The notes beneath the pieces are model-generated. The model was given only the letters and a program-made list of their open reading frames with translations. It searched no databases and was not told the origin of the DNA. Both the position numbers and the translations under genes were made by a program. A stretch of 64,000 nt of DNA from Ceratodon purpureus (taxonomy: Eukaryota; Streptophyta; Bryopsida; Pseudoditrichales; Ditrichaceae). The DNA lies in the NCBI GenBank assembly GCA_014871385.1, contig CM026428.1:3517276-3581275 (forward strand). Direction: 5' to 3'. Below are positions 23,452-37,189 of this stretch, piece by piece; within the stretch, counting starts at the first letter, position 1; each line of letters opens with the position of its first letter.

Positions 23452-23715
23452 CAGGGTTTTCTATCCCGTCTGGTCGTGACTATGCCGTCGCGACGTCGGA
23501 ATGGGTCGCGACGAGGGTCCTCCGACGTCATAATAGGTTTTGTAATGTAAAAATGAAAAAATATATATGAAAAGGTTGCCTTAAGGCTTAAGGAGTTGGG
23601 CCGTCACAATAAAGACCGAATGGGTCGTCCGCTCGTGAGTCGTGACTCTAAACTGTCTTGATGTCTCGACATTATGACGCAAGAGGGCCACGTCACAACC
23701 GAATAGAAAACCTTG
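23452..23715. mobile_element. hAT-type MITE with 8-bp target duplication
   Basis: This 264-bp, locally GC-richer segment begins CAGGGTTTTCTATCCCG and ends in the inverse of CAAGGTTTTCTATTCGG, giving imperfect terminal inverted repeats. It is flanked by an exact 8-bp duplication, ACTACAAT, at 23444-23451 and 23716-23723. CA-starting inverted ends with an 8-bp duplication are characteristic of the hAT superfamily. There is no coding capacity, so it is non-autonomous. CG-rich internal motifs such as GTCGCGACG set it apart from the surrounding AT-rich DNA. Confidence 0.85.
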
Positions 23716-23723
23716 ACTACAAT

Positions 23724-26700
23724 CTAGTCTCAAACAATTTTTGGGGTTAGATAATGGTAGCTAGCCTCTAAGTAAGTGTCATTATACCATATACAGCTAG
23801 ATATTAGGTTCAAGGATAGTAAAAATGATCCAAACAAAAAAACAAAAAATACAGTCAAGCCCCTTCGCGGTTGAAGCTGATTCATAGGGCATTGTCAAAT
23901 CATGGCCTTTCAATGTAGAATTTGCTTAACTTCAATGTAGAATTTGCTTAACTTGACATCAAAAGATCATTAAAAGATGTAAAAGGAATCATCACTCGCT
24001 TGGAAGTCTCATGGGATCCTTTACAAGGTAGTCATTAATATAAATCATCTAATAAACTACCCTTTATCCTATTAATGTTAAAATTTCAAAATCTAATGAA
24101 AAGTATTGTATATCTCTTTGTATGTGTGCGTGGGGTGACAACCTTAATACTTGGCCATGGTAGAAAAGGAGTAAAGCATATGTATCTAGTGTTTTCAGGA
24201 TCTCAAGAGAGTGGATAATTCTTCAATCTCTTCAGCAAACAAAAGGATGATGCCAATACTGAAATTGTTCAAAAGAGAGTGTGGTCACTAACTGCTAATA
24301 TGTAAAATCAAACCAGATTGTATTGGAATACCAGAATAAGGCTATCTCTGGCATATGAAACATGTTATACAGTAGTCACTTAAGTTCTTCATGGCATTGC
24401 CTTCCAGACCTACCCACTGCATTGAAAAATCACAGGAGTTGCTGAGTCAAGGTGGCAAAGCCTCAGTTAAAATGGACTAGAGGTAAAGTGGAAGCCGCAA
24501 GATGAGAAAGCACTGAAATCGCAATGGTGTGGCATCACATCAGTCCTGTGTTGGGTGGGTCCTGGCCTTATAATCATGCCATCTGCTTGTGCTCTCAATC
24601 AATGGCTCTTTTCTACCTCAACTTCAACCCAGACTTGTACAAGCCAAGTTGTAAGCAATGATAAAACTTGGGCTATTCTTCTGGTCCCACACCTCAATCT
24701 TCTGAGTTTATTGTACATGTAAATACCAGATAAAATCACACTTACAACATTTGATTAAGTACACAAAAAAATTTATATGAATTATTAATTGATTTTTACA
24801 ACAGTGTGATAATACTCCTTCAGAAATGATATGGAACAAAATACACAGCTGAAAATCAACATGGGATCAAATGAAAACTGAAATTTACATCCTGATGATG
24901 CTTTTACATGAAAAGGCTCTAAGTGAGATCATCCTGTGCTCCACTCACTCGGGGCCAGCAATCCATAAAGTGGTTGAAACAGTTGGTTTCTACGATAAAA
25001 ATCAGGATACTAAATTTATAAAGGTAAAAACTGAAATGGAGAATGAAGTAACAGCTCACTATCTCTAGGGTATTGCAGGAAATCATAGAGTTATAGAGAG
25101 TATTATGCGTACTGGGTAGCAAACATATCTACCATTCATGTGGGGGAGGTAGCATTCTGTGATAAATGTTATGAGGTGGTTCTGGGATCACTGCTTGGGG
25201 CTTAGATGTTGTGCTTGCATGCACAATATACACATTTCGATACTGTGGTGACAGATGCAATCGGGATTGCTCATGGAAAGCATCTTCTCAAATCAAACAA
25301 ACTGGTAGGCTGGAGACAATGACTAATGCAAATGGTTCAGCCGCAGTCCCCACCATGACATGGGCAACCAATTATATGCTACCAATCTGAAGTTGTAGAA
25401 GCAGAGTGTTTCAAAGCCATAAGCAACATGCACATTGACATGACTGAATCTGGGTCCACAATGCTGCTAACACATTGAGAGTGACAATTCCAGGTGGGTA
25501 GTTAACTTAAATCTGTGCACAAACTGCTATGGTAGTCTGTTCACATGGAGGCAACAATCCCTCTGTATAGTGTGAGTGAAAAGTGTTGCCAAAGAGATTG
25601 TCCTCACATAACTAAGCTGGACCTACAAGCACTAAGATAATTCAACAGGAGTCAGATGATCTACATTTAAAACCCGTTTATCCAAGTTCATACTTCATCC
25701 TTCAGGCTTAGCTTCAAGCATCATTTTTGAATTTGGAAGTCTCACAATTTCTAGAGGTCTACAACCAAGACCGGAAATTGAAAGAATATAATTGACCAGG
25801 AATACAGTAAACTGACACTGAACCTCCAGGTATCTTTTCACTTCTGGAATCTGGTTGTATAATTCCTGGACTCAAGTGTAGAGACACACTAACATGCAAC
25901 CTGCAGTGCACAAGCTGAGCTCATTTCTTTTCCATTCTGCAGTGTAACTGGTACTTTTGGACCTACTCCCTACTTCACATGAAACATGTGAGTCTCTGTG
26001 TTCCAGCTCCAGTCATTAAATTATTACCCCTCTGAGTACAAGCAAATATCATTGGTCTCTCAGCAAATCTGATGCATCATGTGTAGATATGACATACTTA
26101 TGAATCGCAATGCGTTCATAGTATTTGACAACCTCTCTTGTGATAACGATAGCAGGAGAAGGACGACTGAGGACTCCCTGAACTTGTCTGATAGAGTAGT
26201 GACCACATTAGCAAGGGTGGAGAATTTGAGAAACAACATGATGGTAGAATTCTTGGCAAGATCCACCAGTCTAGTTAGATTATGTTGAGTTTGAATCAGA
26301 TTGCATTGGAAATGCCTGGTTTGATAGTGTAGATGGCGAACTAAACTCAACTCATCATTCTCATTGTGAAGTTAGGTTTAGATGTGCAGGTTACCCCAGT
26401 CAACATTCCCGCAGCCCTAAGTACTGCCATCCAAATAAGAGCCTTGTAGTGCACCCACTCCACTGCACAGTGCATGCCCCAGGAGCTGCTTACGCAACAT
26501 CAAATTAGTGGTTCAAGTTGATAATGTATACAAGTTCCAATAAACCATCAAAGAACATCCTTTTCCATACTAACAACGACTCCAGATTTTGTGAAAGAGA
26601 GTGGTGGTGGTAACATGGTCATTCTGCAGTGCACACCCATTGAATGAGACAAGGATTTTGGATTGCCCTGCCCACTAATCCTTCCCCTGTTTACTGTCAA

Positions 26701-29700
26701 ATCACCCGTTTGAGAATGAAACACAGTCAAAATGGAAGAGGGTCTTCTGGGAATGAAATACAAGGCGTACTGGGAATTCAAATGGGAGATCAATGAGTCA
26801 TGTTCCTCTGAAAGAGATGTGCCTCCCTTTTCAGTGAACCTGCTTGTACAAGTCACAACTCCTCAACAGGTTGAGGGGCAGGAGGCTGGAACTGGCAAGT
26901 GCTGGCATAATTTAGCATTTGAAGTCTCTCAGAAGGTAATAGCACCACAAACTGCCACTTTCAGAGTCTCTGAACTAGTTAAATGGCACAATTGGTGTGG
27001 AAAAACAACTGATTGGATGAGCAATCACAAAGATTATGAAGAAGAAAAAAAACCAAAATTCTTGGAATTAAATTGAAATTTCTCTGATTCAAAATTTAAA
27101 GGTATGAACTTAAAGCCAGAGCTCCAGAGGCTTCAATTTTGTCATGATTGACTCTAATAAAAATCCGAAATCATGAAGACGAATGCTTATTTCGGATAAC
27201 CCGATTTAAGGTTCCAAAACAATTCAATAATTGGACAATGATGTTGAAATTTAACATTTTTGGCTTCAATTTTACATCAAAGTTTGATAACAGACATACA
27301 TTATTCCAACTAGATGTTTATTATAGTTAGATAATAGAAATACAATATTCCAATTAGATGTTTATAATGATAATAAAATATTAAAAATAAAATACTCGAA
27401 CGAATAGCCTGGAATCCTGGATTAATCATGCGTGAATTCATGGATGGTGTACAATATTGTTGTGCACATAAGGGTGCTTGACCCAGTTGCTGCTTGACCC
27501 AGTTGCTTCGAGACATTTACACGTGGCTCAGCCAAGGATAGATGTTCATTTACCCACAATAGACTTCCATTGGGAACTCCAAGAATGCATTAATGACTAT
27601 GAACTCAGTTTGTATGATGTCTAATGACATTTGAAAGATTAGTCAAAATTTCCTGCATTGATAGTGACAATGTATAGTACATACATCCTCAGGAGGCTAG
27701 TTCATGCATCTAGTTTCATTCCAAAATACATCAACCCTCACACAGCAACCGTATGGCCATCCACCATAATGTTTGTTGAACCTTTTTTACCATAATGTAC
27801 ACTAGCCATGTCACATGTGGCTCATCCATCTTCCAAGGAGAACTCCACAATCCCATCAATTTTCAGTCAAGGTCTCCACCATGTGTAGACATAGAGAAGA
27901 TTACTCAAAGAATGAACACCGTTTTTCCAAGAGAATTAGGACTTACCTTGAGTTTTGCACTGGATTTTGCACCTCAAGTTCTTCACTTTGTGTAGACGTG
28001 GCTAGTGTCAAGGGGTTGGACAGAAATGAGTTCTCTTTGCAAGGGAGTTGGAGTACCAATACTTCAAGGTGCATTGGAAGGTCTCCCAGTTGCAACTGAT
28101 AACCTTTAAATGTTATCTCATGTGTGCTGCAGCTTTTGTGTAGCTGTACATGCAAGGTCGGTGGGGGTCTCTATCAAATAACTCTCAGCTAGCTGGTCTC
28201 CACAAACCCTTGCTCTGAGCAGCCAGTACCACCACTTCAAGCGCTCAGAGGGCACACTTTAGCACTCTGAGAACTTTCAATTTCAGAAAACAAATCTTCT
28301 ATTGCGTGGGGTGATCAATAGTACCACACAAGGAGCACTCAAGAGGATGATCACCATTAGTGTGCTTGGCCTTGCTAAGCAAGAATCATGACCATGGCCA
28401 TCGAGATCTTGTATGCTTTGTTTTACATCTCATTTGCATAGCATCGGTTTTCTCCCAGTACTCATCAACTGGTGTTCTCATAGAAGACAATGGCATTGTG
28501 GACTCATACTCAGTCAACCTGGAACTTGAAGCTGAGGATTAGTGAAAGTGACAAGAAATAGATCACCCAGAACAGTGCATTTGAGGATGAGTGCATTGTG
28601 CTGGTGTCACTTTCTTTGACAAGGGTATTAAATTATCTATTAGCACTAGCAGCATCAATTAGATGGGTATGTTTAGAACTACCAAACATACAGTAACTTT
28701 GGTCAATGTGTACTGATACCAGTTCTTGTATTTCTGTTTGTGTTTCCATCTATTGAGCATCCTGACAAATTACAGTACTCCCAGGCTGCCTATAAACTGA
28801 TAATGAACTGTCATTGAAAAGAAGCCCCAGGTGTGCAAAACAAATCCCAAGCCCGCCACTTCACTGGGGGTTAACCTTTAAGGGGTCAAACGGCCTGCTA
28901 CCTAGAACTTCATTGGAAGTGTGCAAACTAACCCATGTTAAGATTCATTGTAGGAATGACAAAGAGTGCTCGGAGAGAGGGAGTTGGCTGCATTTTTCTT
29001 TCACATGCAGCCATCATTGATAATCTACATACTTGTTATGTGCTACAGGAAAATTTGTACATACTCACATGCAAACAAATGTGGATGAAAGATGAATGAC
29101 AAGAACAGTTCAGACAATTGAAACCAACATTATTTTGGGTCAAGCGGGCAGTTCATGGCTGAATTTGAACAAACAGGCTCCATAGCTGGTCACTTGTGCA
29201 CTGGAGACCTGTAAGCAGAGGACAGTAGCGATGGAGACTGGTATTGATGGAGGCCTTCTGTCCGGCTCATGGGTCTTGCACCCCTGCTTTCTCAAGGAGA
29301 TTGGGTCAACATTATCAACAGTCTACGTGTTCAACTGGTGACCATATCAAAATTACTCAGCATTCTTCCTGCCTGCAACTCCTCTGCACACAGCCTCATC
29401 TAACTTGAATAAACTACATTCAAGAGGTTTCCAGCCAGTGTTGCAACCTACCATTAGTGTGGCTAATACTATGTCATCTGGTGAAGCTAAGTTCCTGTCT
29501 GTGACAACTTGAATCACTGGGCAGAAGTCCATTCTTTTGCTGTGGCCCATGTCTGTCTGATGAATGTTGTCCAGACTCATAGAATTGCAGTCCATGGGTG
29601 TGAGGATCACTCATGAAACTAAGATGGAGCTACTGGGTTAACTGTCTGGGAGCATGCTGAAATTTTGAGTAGAATATATCAGTGAGGGCCATATGGTTGA

Positions 29701-32150
29701 CGAGTATGTCACTCAGCTAGTACAAACTTCTCAGATCTGTTATGTGCTGACTAACTCAATCACAGGAATTCCAGTTGAGATCACATGAATGTCATCATCC
29801 TGTAGGCTGTGGGTAATTCTCTCATACATGGGATAATGACATATTGTAGAAGATGATTATGATCTATCTAGTTCTTGGAATGCTGGGTAACCTCAGCTTA
29901 AAGAATGGGATAAGTCTGAAAAGCAACTTGAAAGCAGCCTGAAAAGTATCTAGAAGATGTATCACTAGCCCAAAGTAAGATAATCAGCAGAATAGCCCTG
30001 GGCAGGAAAACATCAGAGGGGACAAATCAATCAACAAGTCTTAATCTCAAGCCAATAAGTAGCAAGTAACTATCAACCCCACTGAAGCAGCACTAGATCA
30101 TCAAGATTTGACAATTAGCTTAAGCTCAGACCTCAAGTCAAATTGTGGATTTGACCACCATTCTCTACCTTGTCAATTCAACTCAGAACTTAGTGTTTCT
30201 GTAGTAGAGTGCCTGGGCAGCTAGGCCAGTAAATGCCTGATTAAGTTATTTTAAGTCTGATCGCAAAATGTTAGGGTGGAAGTGACGCTTTCCAACTTAG
30301 GAGCAGGAGGCAGCGTATGACTCAAGCCCAGGCCCCAAACTGCATCAAGATAGCAGAATTCACAAGTTTGAGCAGCCAGCTTCAGAGTTGGTTGCAACTT
30401 GAGCAGTATCAAACTTGTCTTTTGGAGCATGTTCTGGGTGTTGTTAACCTGGGCTGGTTTATCTCGCCTTCTTTGGAAATCCACTATGAGATTCGCCTCA
30501 GAAGGGCTTCTCCACCACAAACATCAATGTCACACCATAGGGGCCACTCTTTTGCTTTTTGAAACAAAATCTTGCTGTAAAAATCCCTCAGGAGTCAGGG
30601 ACGGGAATCAAACCAAGAAATGAAACGAATAAAAAAGCTTGCCTCCACATAGCTCTCAAGTTGTGTACATGTAAAACCAATTATATTGAATTGATGAACA
30701 TGATTCAAAATAGGATTCAGTATGTGAAATCTCTGGGAAATTTACTTTTTGGTGCTACTTGTAGAACAATACTTCAGAAGAAAATTAACAATATGGTGGC
30801 AACTTGTTGATGCAATATGCAGGCTTACCAGCAGATTCTGGCAAACATGGATCACATTGCACTCTCCAGGGCACTCTAAACTACGTTATCTATCCCCATT
30901 AAAAAATTGCACCTAACCATGGCCCAATTATTTTAGAAGCTATGGGACGTACACCATCTCAAATTCTCAATAGCTGAAGTCTGAAGAAACTAGAACTGTT
31001 GTGACAAGTATCTTCTGTAACCAAAAAGACAGAAGGGCACTGCTCCATGCTTCCTTCCATTGGCCTGTTAGAAATTCAACTTGCTCACTACAGGAAGTGA
31101 GTGAGGCTAAGGTAGGTACTTTGGCATTGAAGGTAATTATTATAGCGGGTACAACATAAGCTCAAAATAATCATGACTTCTTAGCTAATTGAAAGTGGAT
31201 GTAAATTTGCATGATTCACCTCCTTCATAGTTTGTACCAATTAATAAAATGTGATAGAGTGTGTCAATTGAAATTTGAGACGTCCTAATTGTTAGGCTTA
31301 TAAGTACAAATTTTAATAAAAATTGATAGAGTTCATTTTAATGATGTTGGATTAAATGATTGTAATTTGTACTATGGTTAGTTTTACAAACTAATTTGAT
31401 GTTAATAAAGTTTACAGAAAAACATCAAATTAGTTCTAGGAATTAGACTTAAAATGGACAATTTTGAAAAACATGATGGCCTGTATGATTTACATTCAAA
31501 TTTTGAAGTCTAGAAATAAATGTACAATTTCATTCTATAAACAAGTGGAGCAGTTTCAAATTTCAAGTATATGACCATTATCAATTACTATTTAACTTTT
31601 TATAATATTTTTGGTCATAGTGCAGTTTTGCTACAAAAAATGAATACATATATAATATTAAGTCTAATAGAAATATGGTATTTTGCTAATAGTTACAATA
31701 TTAGCTTGCCTTTAAAAGAGAACTTGATGTTTAATTTTGAATAATGGTTGTTGTGAGTCGTGACCAATTCTAAAAGTCCAAATTTCTTATCTCAATGTGG
31801 ATTTAGAAATCGTCACTTCGTGGAAGAAACAAATACTTTATTCAAAGTTTTATGTTTATCTCTCCTTTGTAGAGAGGAAAGAGGGAATATGAGGTCTTCT
31901 TTCTATAGGATTTTTACAATAAATATTAAATGCATCCAATGGTAATATTTTGAAGGAATTAAAAAATGATGCAATGTTCTAATACAAAATTTATGGTTTG
32001 TTCTTGAGGTATTTCTAAATTGTAAGAAAATTAAAAATACTTGCAAAACATCTGTTGCAAGATCATAATGTTTTATTCTTGAAAAAGCATGCTGAAATTT
32101 TACTACCAACACATTAGAAGTAAAATTCATTTTCAAAACTACTTAGATGA
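23724..32150. other. Gene-poor AT-rich region
   Basis: No gene, RNA gene or recognisable transposon protein is seen. ORFs are below about 115 codons and lack motifs. Small local duplications occur (GCTTGACCCAGTTGCT twice at about 27477-27508; an ATTCCAAYTAGATGTTTAT motif twice at 27303-27370). Parts between 24.1 and 30.9 kb are somewhat less AT-rich and may be old decayed repeats, but no family is identified. Confidence 0.4.
23908..23952 (+). repeat. 22-bp tandem duplication
   Basis: TTCAATGTAGAATTTGCTTA is repeated twice in immediate succession. A simple local duplication with no evident function. Confidence 0.8.
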
Positions 32151-32152
32151 AA

Positions 32153-32159
32153 AAATATA

Positions 32160-32227
<68 letters not shown>
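32153..32227. repeat. (TA)n microsatellite
   Basis: A nearly uninterrupted AT dinucleotide tract with one early G interruption. Likely length-variable and prone to assembly error. Confidence 0.9.
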
Positions 32228-32232
<5 letters not shown>

Positions 32233-32618
32233 AATTATGAAATTGTTTGAATTCATCATATAAAGACATTGTTAAAAAAAATCTCTTGACGAAATTTGAT
32301 GTACTCTAAAATGACCTTGTTTTGTCAAGAATTAGCCAAAAAACTGACCCATTTGACCCAAAAAGCAAAAAGTTTCCAAAAGAGACCCTTGCACTAAAAT
32401 AACTTCTAGATATTCATTACAACTTGAACTGTCATGAAAATACTACCACGATAATCAAACTTCAAGATGAACCTATCCCAACAATTGTGATTGGAAACAA
32501 ACATAGGCTAAAGGAGAAAGAAGCCTCTAAAGTTGCAGCCATTAAAATTTAAAAAATGTACAAAAATGTCCAGAATTAAGGCCCATGTTTTCAAATGATT
32601 CCCAAAAATTTAGTACAT

Positions 32619-33362
32619 GGGGGGAAGCACGCTGCACAATAAAGTGAACCAGAAAAGTGCTTATCTTTTTTCCAATTTCAGCCCCTTCTGTAAAGACTAG
32701 AGAAAGTGGGATTTACGTTATGTGATGCAAAATTAAGTTTGGGATACGGAAAGTAGACTTGATCTTCTTCAACTTCCCAAAGTTTTGAGAAAAGATATTG
32801 ACTTTACAATGGAAAACAGAGACGTCAAAGTCAGGCAAAGTGAATGGTCGTCATTTGGAAAAGTGAACATAACGGTTTAGGGTTTTGTCCAAAATCACTT
32901 TTAATTTCGCGGTGCACTCTATATGTTTAAGAAGTATTCTAAAATAGTCAATTAATATACTCATTGATTGGTTTAGGGTTCTAAAAGTACCGCAAGGATA
33001 CTTTTTAAGAGGTCACTTCCACGGTACTTTTTGTGCGTTTTTTTTCACCGAACATTGTTTTTCAAATTGAAAAAAACATCCTTTAAAGACAATAGATGGC
33101 TCCAAATGAAGAAATTAAGACTTTGGAAAAGTTCATTTTCATGAATTAGAACTAGTGGTCAAATTAAGTTTCAATTGAAGATATTCTTTTTATGAAGATG
33201 TATATAAGATACATTGTGACATCCAAAAACGTGACTAAAATGCTCAAAAACTACACCAAAATGCTCAAAATCAGCTTTGAGCCTTAAAAAACAGCATACT
33301 TCATATTCACTTGTTGGTGGTCACATTTTGCACTTTGTGGTCCACTTTATTGTGCTCTCCCC
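32619..33362. mobile_element. MITE copy B of the ~740-bp family
   Basis: This 744-bp element opens with a G-rich tip and GCACAATAAAGTGAACC, and ends GGTCCACTTTATTGTGCTC plus a C-rich tip. The flanks TACAT (32614-32618) and CACAT (33363-33367) fit an imperfect 5-bp duplication. The internal inverted repeat AAAGTACCGC/ACGGTACTTT is retained. Non-coding. Confidence 0.8.
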
Positions 33363-33702
33363 CACATCTTGGATTGATCTGAAAGTTTTACCACATAAAC
33401 CTCCCTAAAGGCCCTTGAGACCCGATTTAGGTCGCAGCACTTCTAGGCAGGCTATTCTAAGGTTTCAGAATTTTATTATTTTCTCAAAAACTTTATGATA
33501 TGTAGCTCTTAACGATAGCTTTCCAATGGCGCAAATTTCAAAGAATTTGGAGTTACGATGCAAAAGTTATGAATTTAGACGAATCTGTTCAAAATCCGAG
33601 CAGCCAATAACCAATCAAAGTCTATTATTTTCTGCCCAAGTTGCCCGTCATTCAATAGGGCAAAAAGTTACAAGACAAATTTTCAAAGGGTGGGCACTTT
33701 CA

Positions 33703-33940
33703 AAATAATGGGCCCAATATTTTTTCATCCATACACATTTATGACGATTTTCATCTAATATAAACTTTTTATCTAACTAACCATTTCCATCTAAAGAAGT
33801 TGCTGATTTTTTTCATCCAAATGACAATTATCATCTAGACCTTAGATTTCATCCAAAATCTATTTTTTATCCATATAAAATATTTCATCCCATCTTTATT
33901 TTCATCCAAACTTAATAAGTTTCATCCAATATCTATGATG
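33703..33940. repeat. Inverted TTTCATCC array starting at ATAATGGGCCCAAT
   Basis: Ten or more degenerate TTTTCATCCAA/TTTCATCTAA motifs follow ATAATGGGCCCAATATT. This is the reverse-complement arrangement of 22970-23172. The two arrays lie about 10.5 kb apart in opposite orientation and could pair or represent the two ends of an element family. Confidence 0.6.
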
Positions 33941-34339
33941 TGGCACGGGGTCCATCTATAGGACCTCCTTTTTCCAAAACTGTCTATTGAAATAAAAGAG
34001 AAATATACAATTTACACTTCAAAAAATTCAAGAAATTGAGATCAATTCCAATTGCATTGAAATTTTTGTGGTTCATTTCCTCATTGACTTCAACATATCT
34101 GCCGTTTGGGTTTTAAATTGGACATTTTCAGACTATGCTTTAAGTAGTTTTAATTTTGGAGAATTTAAGGGAATTTCAGCACACCCCATTTCACAAAATC
34201 AAGGTTTTTTTCGCCTTCCAAGCCCGTATGAGTGTCAAACTTTGTAAGCTTATACCGAACTTCCATACCTTAAGGAATTGATGATCCTCTATGGATCAAA
34301 TATGTTTGCAAAGTATAATTTTTGGGCATCAAAACTATG

Positions 34340-34600
34340 GTATACTGACAAAGTAGTGTCAAAAAAAACCTTCTGCAGTAACTTCAAATGTTATAATCTT
34401 GCAATCTATACACTGGATTGTCCTCAAAATTGGTATACATGTTTTTGAATAAGGCAATTGAAAGATCCTACAGTTAAATATTCAATTGGATATCTAAATT
34501 AAAAAATCAGGAGGCGTATGTTTTTGGCAGTTTTGGCTCCAATAACACCAAGGGCCTTTAGGAGTTAAAATCGAACACTTTATACAAAAATTACAACTCT
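34340..34600. repeat. Dispersed repeat, copy 2
   Basis: Moderately similar to 22610-22890 in the same orientation, with matching blocks AATGTTATAA and GTTTTTGG and a shared end TTTAGGRGTTAAA. Non-coding. It lies downstream of the inverted CATCC array. Confidence 0.45.
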
Positions 34601-35647
34601 TCAAAGACGAAAGTACTTCAACAATTGTTCAAAAAACGGATGCGGAGGCAATTAGAGATTAAAGTACGACCATTGATTTCATTTATGTGTGAAGATGTAA
34701 ATCCTTTCTTTTCTTCTAAGAATTTTAGTTTCGAATCAAGATTGTTTGAAAATAATTTTCTAAAAAGCTTTATGGTTGATTTTGGAAATTGCCTATGAAT
34801 GAACCTTCGATAGCATGCATGCATTGGATAACCCTAGTAAGTATCAAAGTAGGAATGTATTTTTTTGTGAGCCATAATGGCATCATTTAAATTGTTATGT
34901 ATGTAGTACCAATAAAAAGATTTTGAAATGGAAAGGTACATTGTCTTGGTCTCATAGGAAGCTGACTTACAAAACAAAAAATTGTAGAATTTCAAAATTA
35001 TTGTCCATGGAGGAAAGGAAAAAAAAACACTTTGGAAATTGAAGATTATTTTTGAAATTGCTATTTTGACACCTCGACCTTCAATAATTATGTTGAAATT
35101 AATTTTAAATTCAAGATCTAATCATCGTTTCAAGTAGTCTAATGATCAAGTAGATAAAAGCATGATTTTAAAGATCAATGGTTTATATTATCCTAAAAGA
35201 GCATGAATTGAAAATTTTGATGGAAATGCCAATGAAGAGTACCATAGATGAGGCTTAAATTATAATTTTATATTTTTATATTTTTTAGATTATACCTTTT
35301 ATTAATATTTCTTTAGCCTTAGATATGTCAATATTAATATAAAGTTAGTACATTACATAAGATACAATGTATGTTTTATCTTATCATTGAAGCTAAAAAC
35401 AACATACTTTTGGTTCTCTAATAGCTATGTTTAATTAAATGTTGAAATTATAAACATAAGAAAGAAAAAAATGAATTGCATACAATTTGAAAAGAAAATA
35501 TTTCCATGACTATATTATAGAAATTTTGTTATTTCATAACCTCTAGGGAAATACCCTATTTATTCCTGCGATGCTATCTTGTAAGCGATGAGCGGCGAGC
35601 AGGAAAATAAAAAATTATATACACACATATAAAAAAAAAATAAAAAT

Positions 35648-35678
<31 letters not shown>

Positions 35679-36223
35679 ATTTTTATTTATTAATTTTTTT
35701 GAGAAAATGAATTTTTTTAGCGTTGTTTCAATTTGCGAGGGCACTTTTTGTGGACATGTGATTTGAGTATTATTAAGGCGCCTATAACTGTAGACTAAAT
35801 TGTAGAAGGGAATTTGTTCATGTGATACTTATTTCTGTCATCATGAACAATATTTATTTTTGCCCGCTGGTACATATTAAATAAGAGAACTTTAATCCAA
35901 TGGCAAGAAATTCTCTTCAAGTGAACAAGTTGTTTTCAAAATACCATATTTATTTATCTATTCGGATTCAAATACAAATAAAATCCAATACAAATGAAGT
36001 CTACTATGAGTCTATGACACATTGACAAATTAGAAAGCCCTGAAAATCAAAACCACTATCCAAAGCGGAAGGCTATGACTAAAGTTCTAAAGTGTTTCAG
36101 CAACTTTAGCCACCCCCAAGACACGCATAACTTCATTGTAGTTGAATTAGGGGCATGCATGAAAGTATCAACTTTATAATCCATTTTGCAGAAATAAATG
36201 AATATGTACTATACATGCTTGCA

Positions 36224-37100
36224 CTAGCTCCATTGGCCTTTCTTCTCCAGCGTTACATATGTCATCTTTAAAAAGTCAGGGCAAGTACATCTAGGGAAGT
36301 CCGTAATGGTAATGCAACATAATTTCCCATTTCCATTATCCATAGAGATGACACAGCCAAATCCCGCATATAGTATTAATGTATTACTTGTCACGTAGCA
36401 ATTGTTCATGAGTCCCGCTCTACCCCACTTATTGCGGTCTTGGTAGTAAAAGCCTAAAAGCTCCTCTTAATGGAAAATCTGTTTCAAAAGGTTGGATGTG
36501 TATCCCGATTTGCCGAAATAGGAAAATGATCTCTTGAAAGTCGCATATTTGCAGCAATTCGGAATTGACGACGGAGTGATAATTCTACATTGTTGGAGTT
36601 AGAAGCCAGCCTCTTCAAGAGCCAATATCTCTTTGTGCCCCTTTTCACTGGTGAAGTTTGTGGGATAGATGGCCAAGCAATCACAAACACCTTCTTGGTG
36701 CCCTTCACACATCTACTAATGTCATCTGCACAAAACGAGAATTCAGTAGAAACATTGGGATGAGTTTTGTACTCCTTCTTCAGATCTACATATGTAGAAG
36801 CAGGGGCGTCATGTGGACCTTGACTCACCTAGCTATTGCATTTTTCATTTATATGAGCTTGCATTGCTTGACATTTTTGAGATGACTTGCTGGACAGCAT
36901 TGCAATATGCCACTTTGAGGGATCACAATCCGTTTTTCTGATACCATTATGTGGAATAGAGTAATTTACTGTATCAAAGCGATGCAAGTTGTGACTTAAA
37001 CTAGGTGGCAAATCTAACTTACGCTTTGTAGAACCAAAATTTATCTTTGCACCCTCCAAGCCTCCTTTCTTGGGTAAAAGATCTTCATCCCTCGGGTATG
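36224..37100 (-). pseudogene. Decayed MULE transposase, C-terminal part (SWIM region)
   Basis: Minus-strand pieces align by eye with the intact transposase at 38803-40296. KKEYKTHPN..TEFSFCADDISRCVKGTKK corresponds to the segment containing FLFCSDDIERCVKGSK. GFGCVISMDNG plus FPRCTCPDF corresponds to GHGCIIGLDSG plus YPGCTCPAF at the SWIM zinc finger. Upstream, CDPSKWHIAMLSSKSSQKC corresponds to KEWHISRLHKLSAKC. The frame is broken by shifts and stops. It ends at 37110, where the younger element is inserted, and continues at 52840. Confidence 0.8.
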
Positions 37101-37110
37101 AGTTCACACC
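37101..37110. repeat. Target-site duplication, left (AGTTCACACC)
   Basis: An exact 10-bp match to 52830-52839, immediately outside the inverted ends. Eight to eleven base duplications are typical of MULE transposition. The duplicated bases belong to the older transposase gene that was hit. Confidence 0.9.
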
Positions 37111-37189
37111 GAGGGTAGCTTGTACGTGAGCGCAGAGCGCAGAGCGGAGAGCGGTGAGCGCAGATTTGGAGAGCGGAGAGCACAGAATG
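37111..37189. repeat. Left terminal inverted repeat of the 15.7-kb element
   Basis: After a less conserved 11-bp tip it reads GTACGTGAGCGCAGAGCG and then iterates GAGAGCGG/GTGAGCGC. It matches the right end with two mismatches over about 43 bp, and beyond that with one small indel. The repeated GAGCG units could be transposase-binding sites. Confidence 0.88.
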
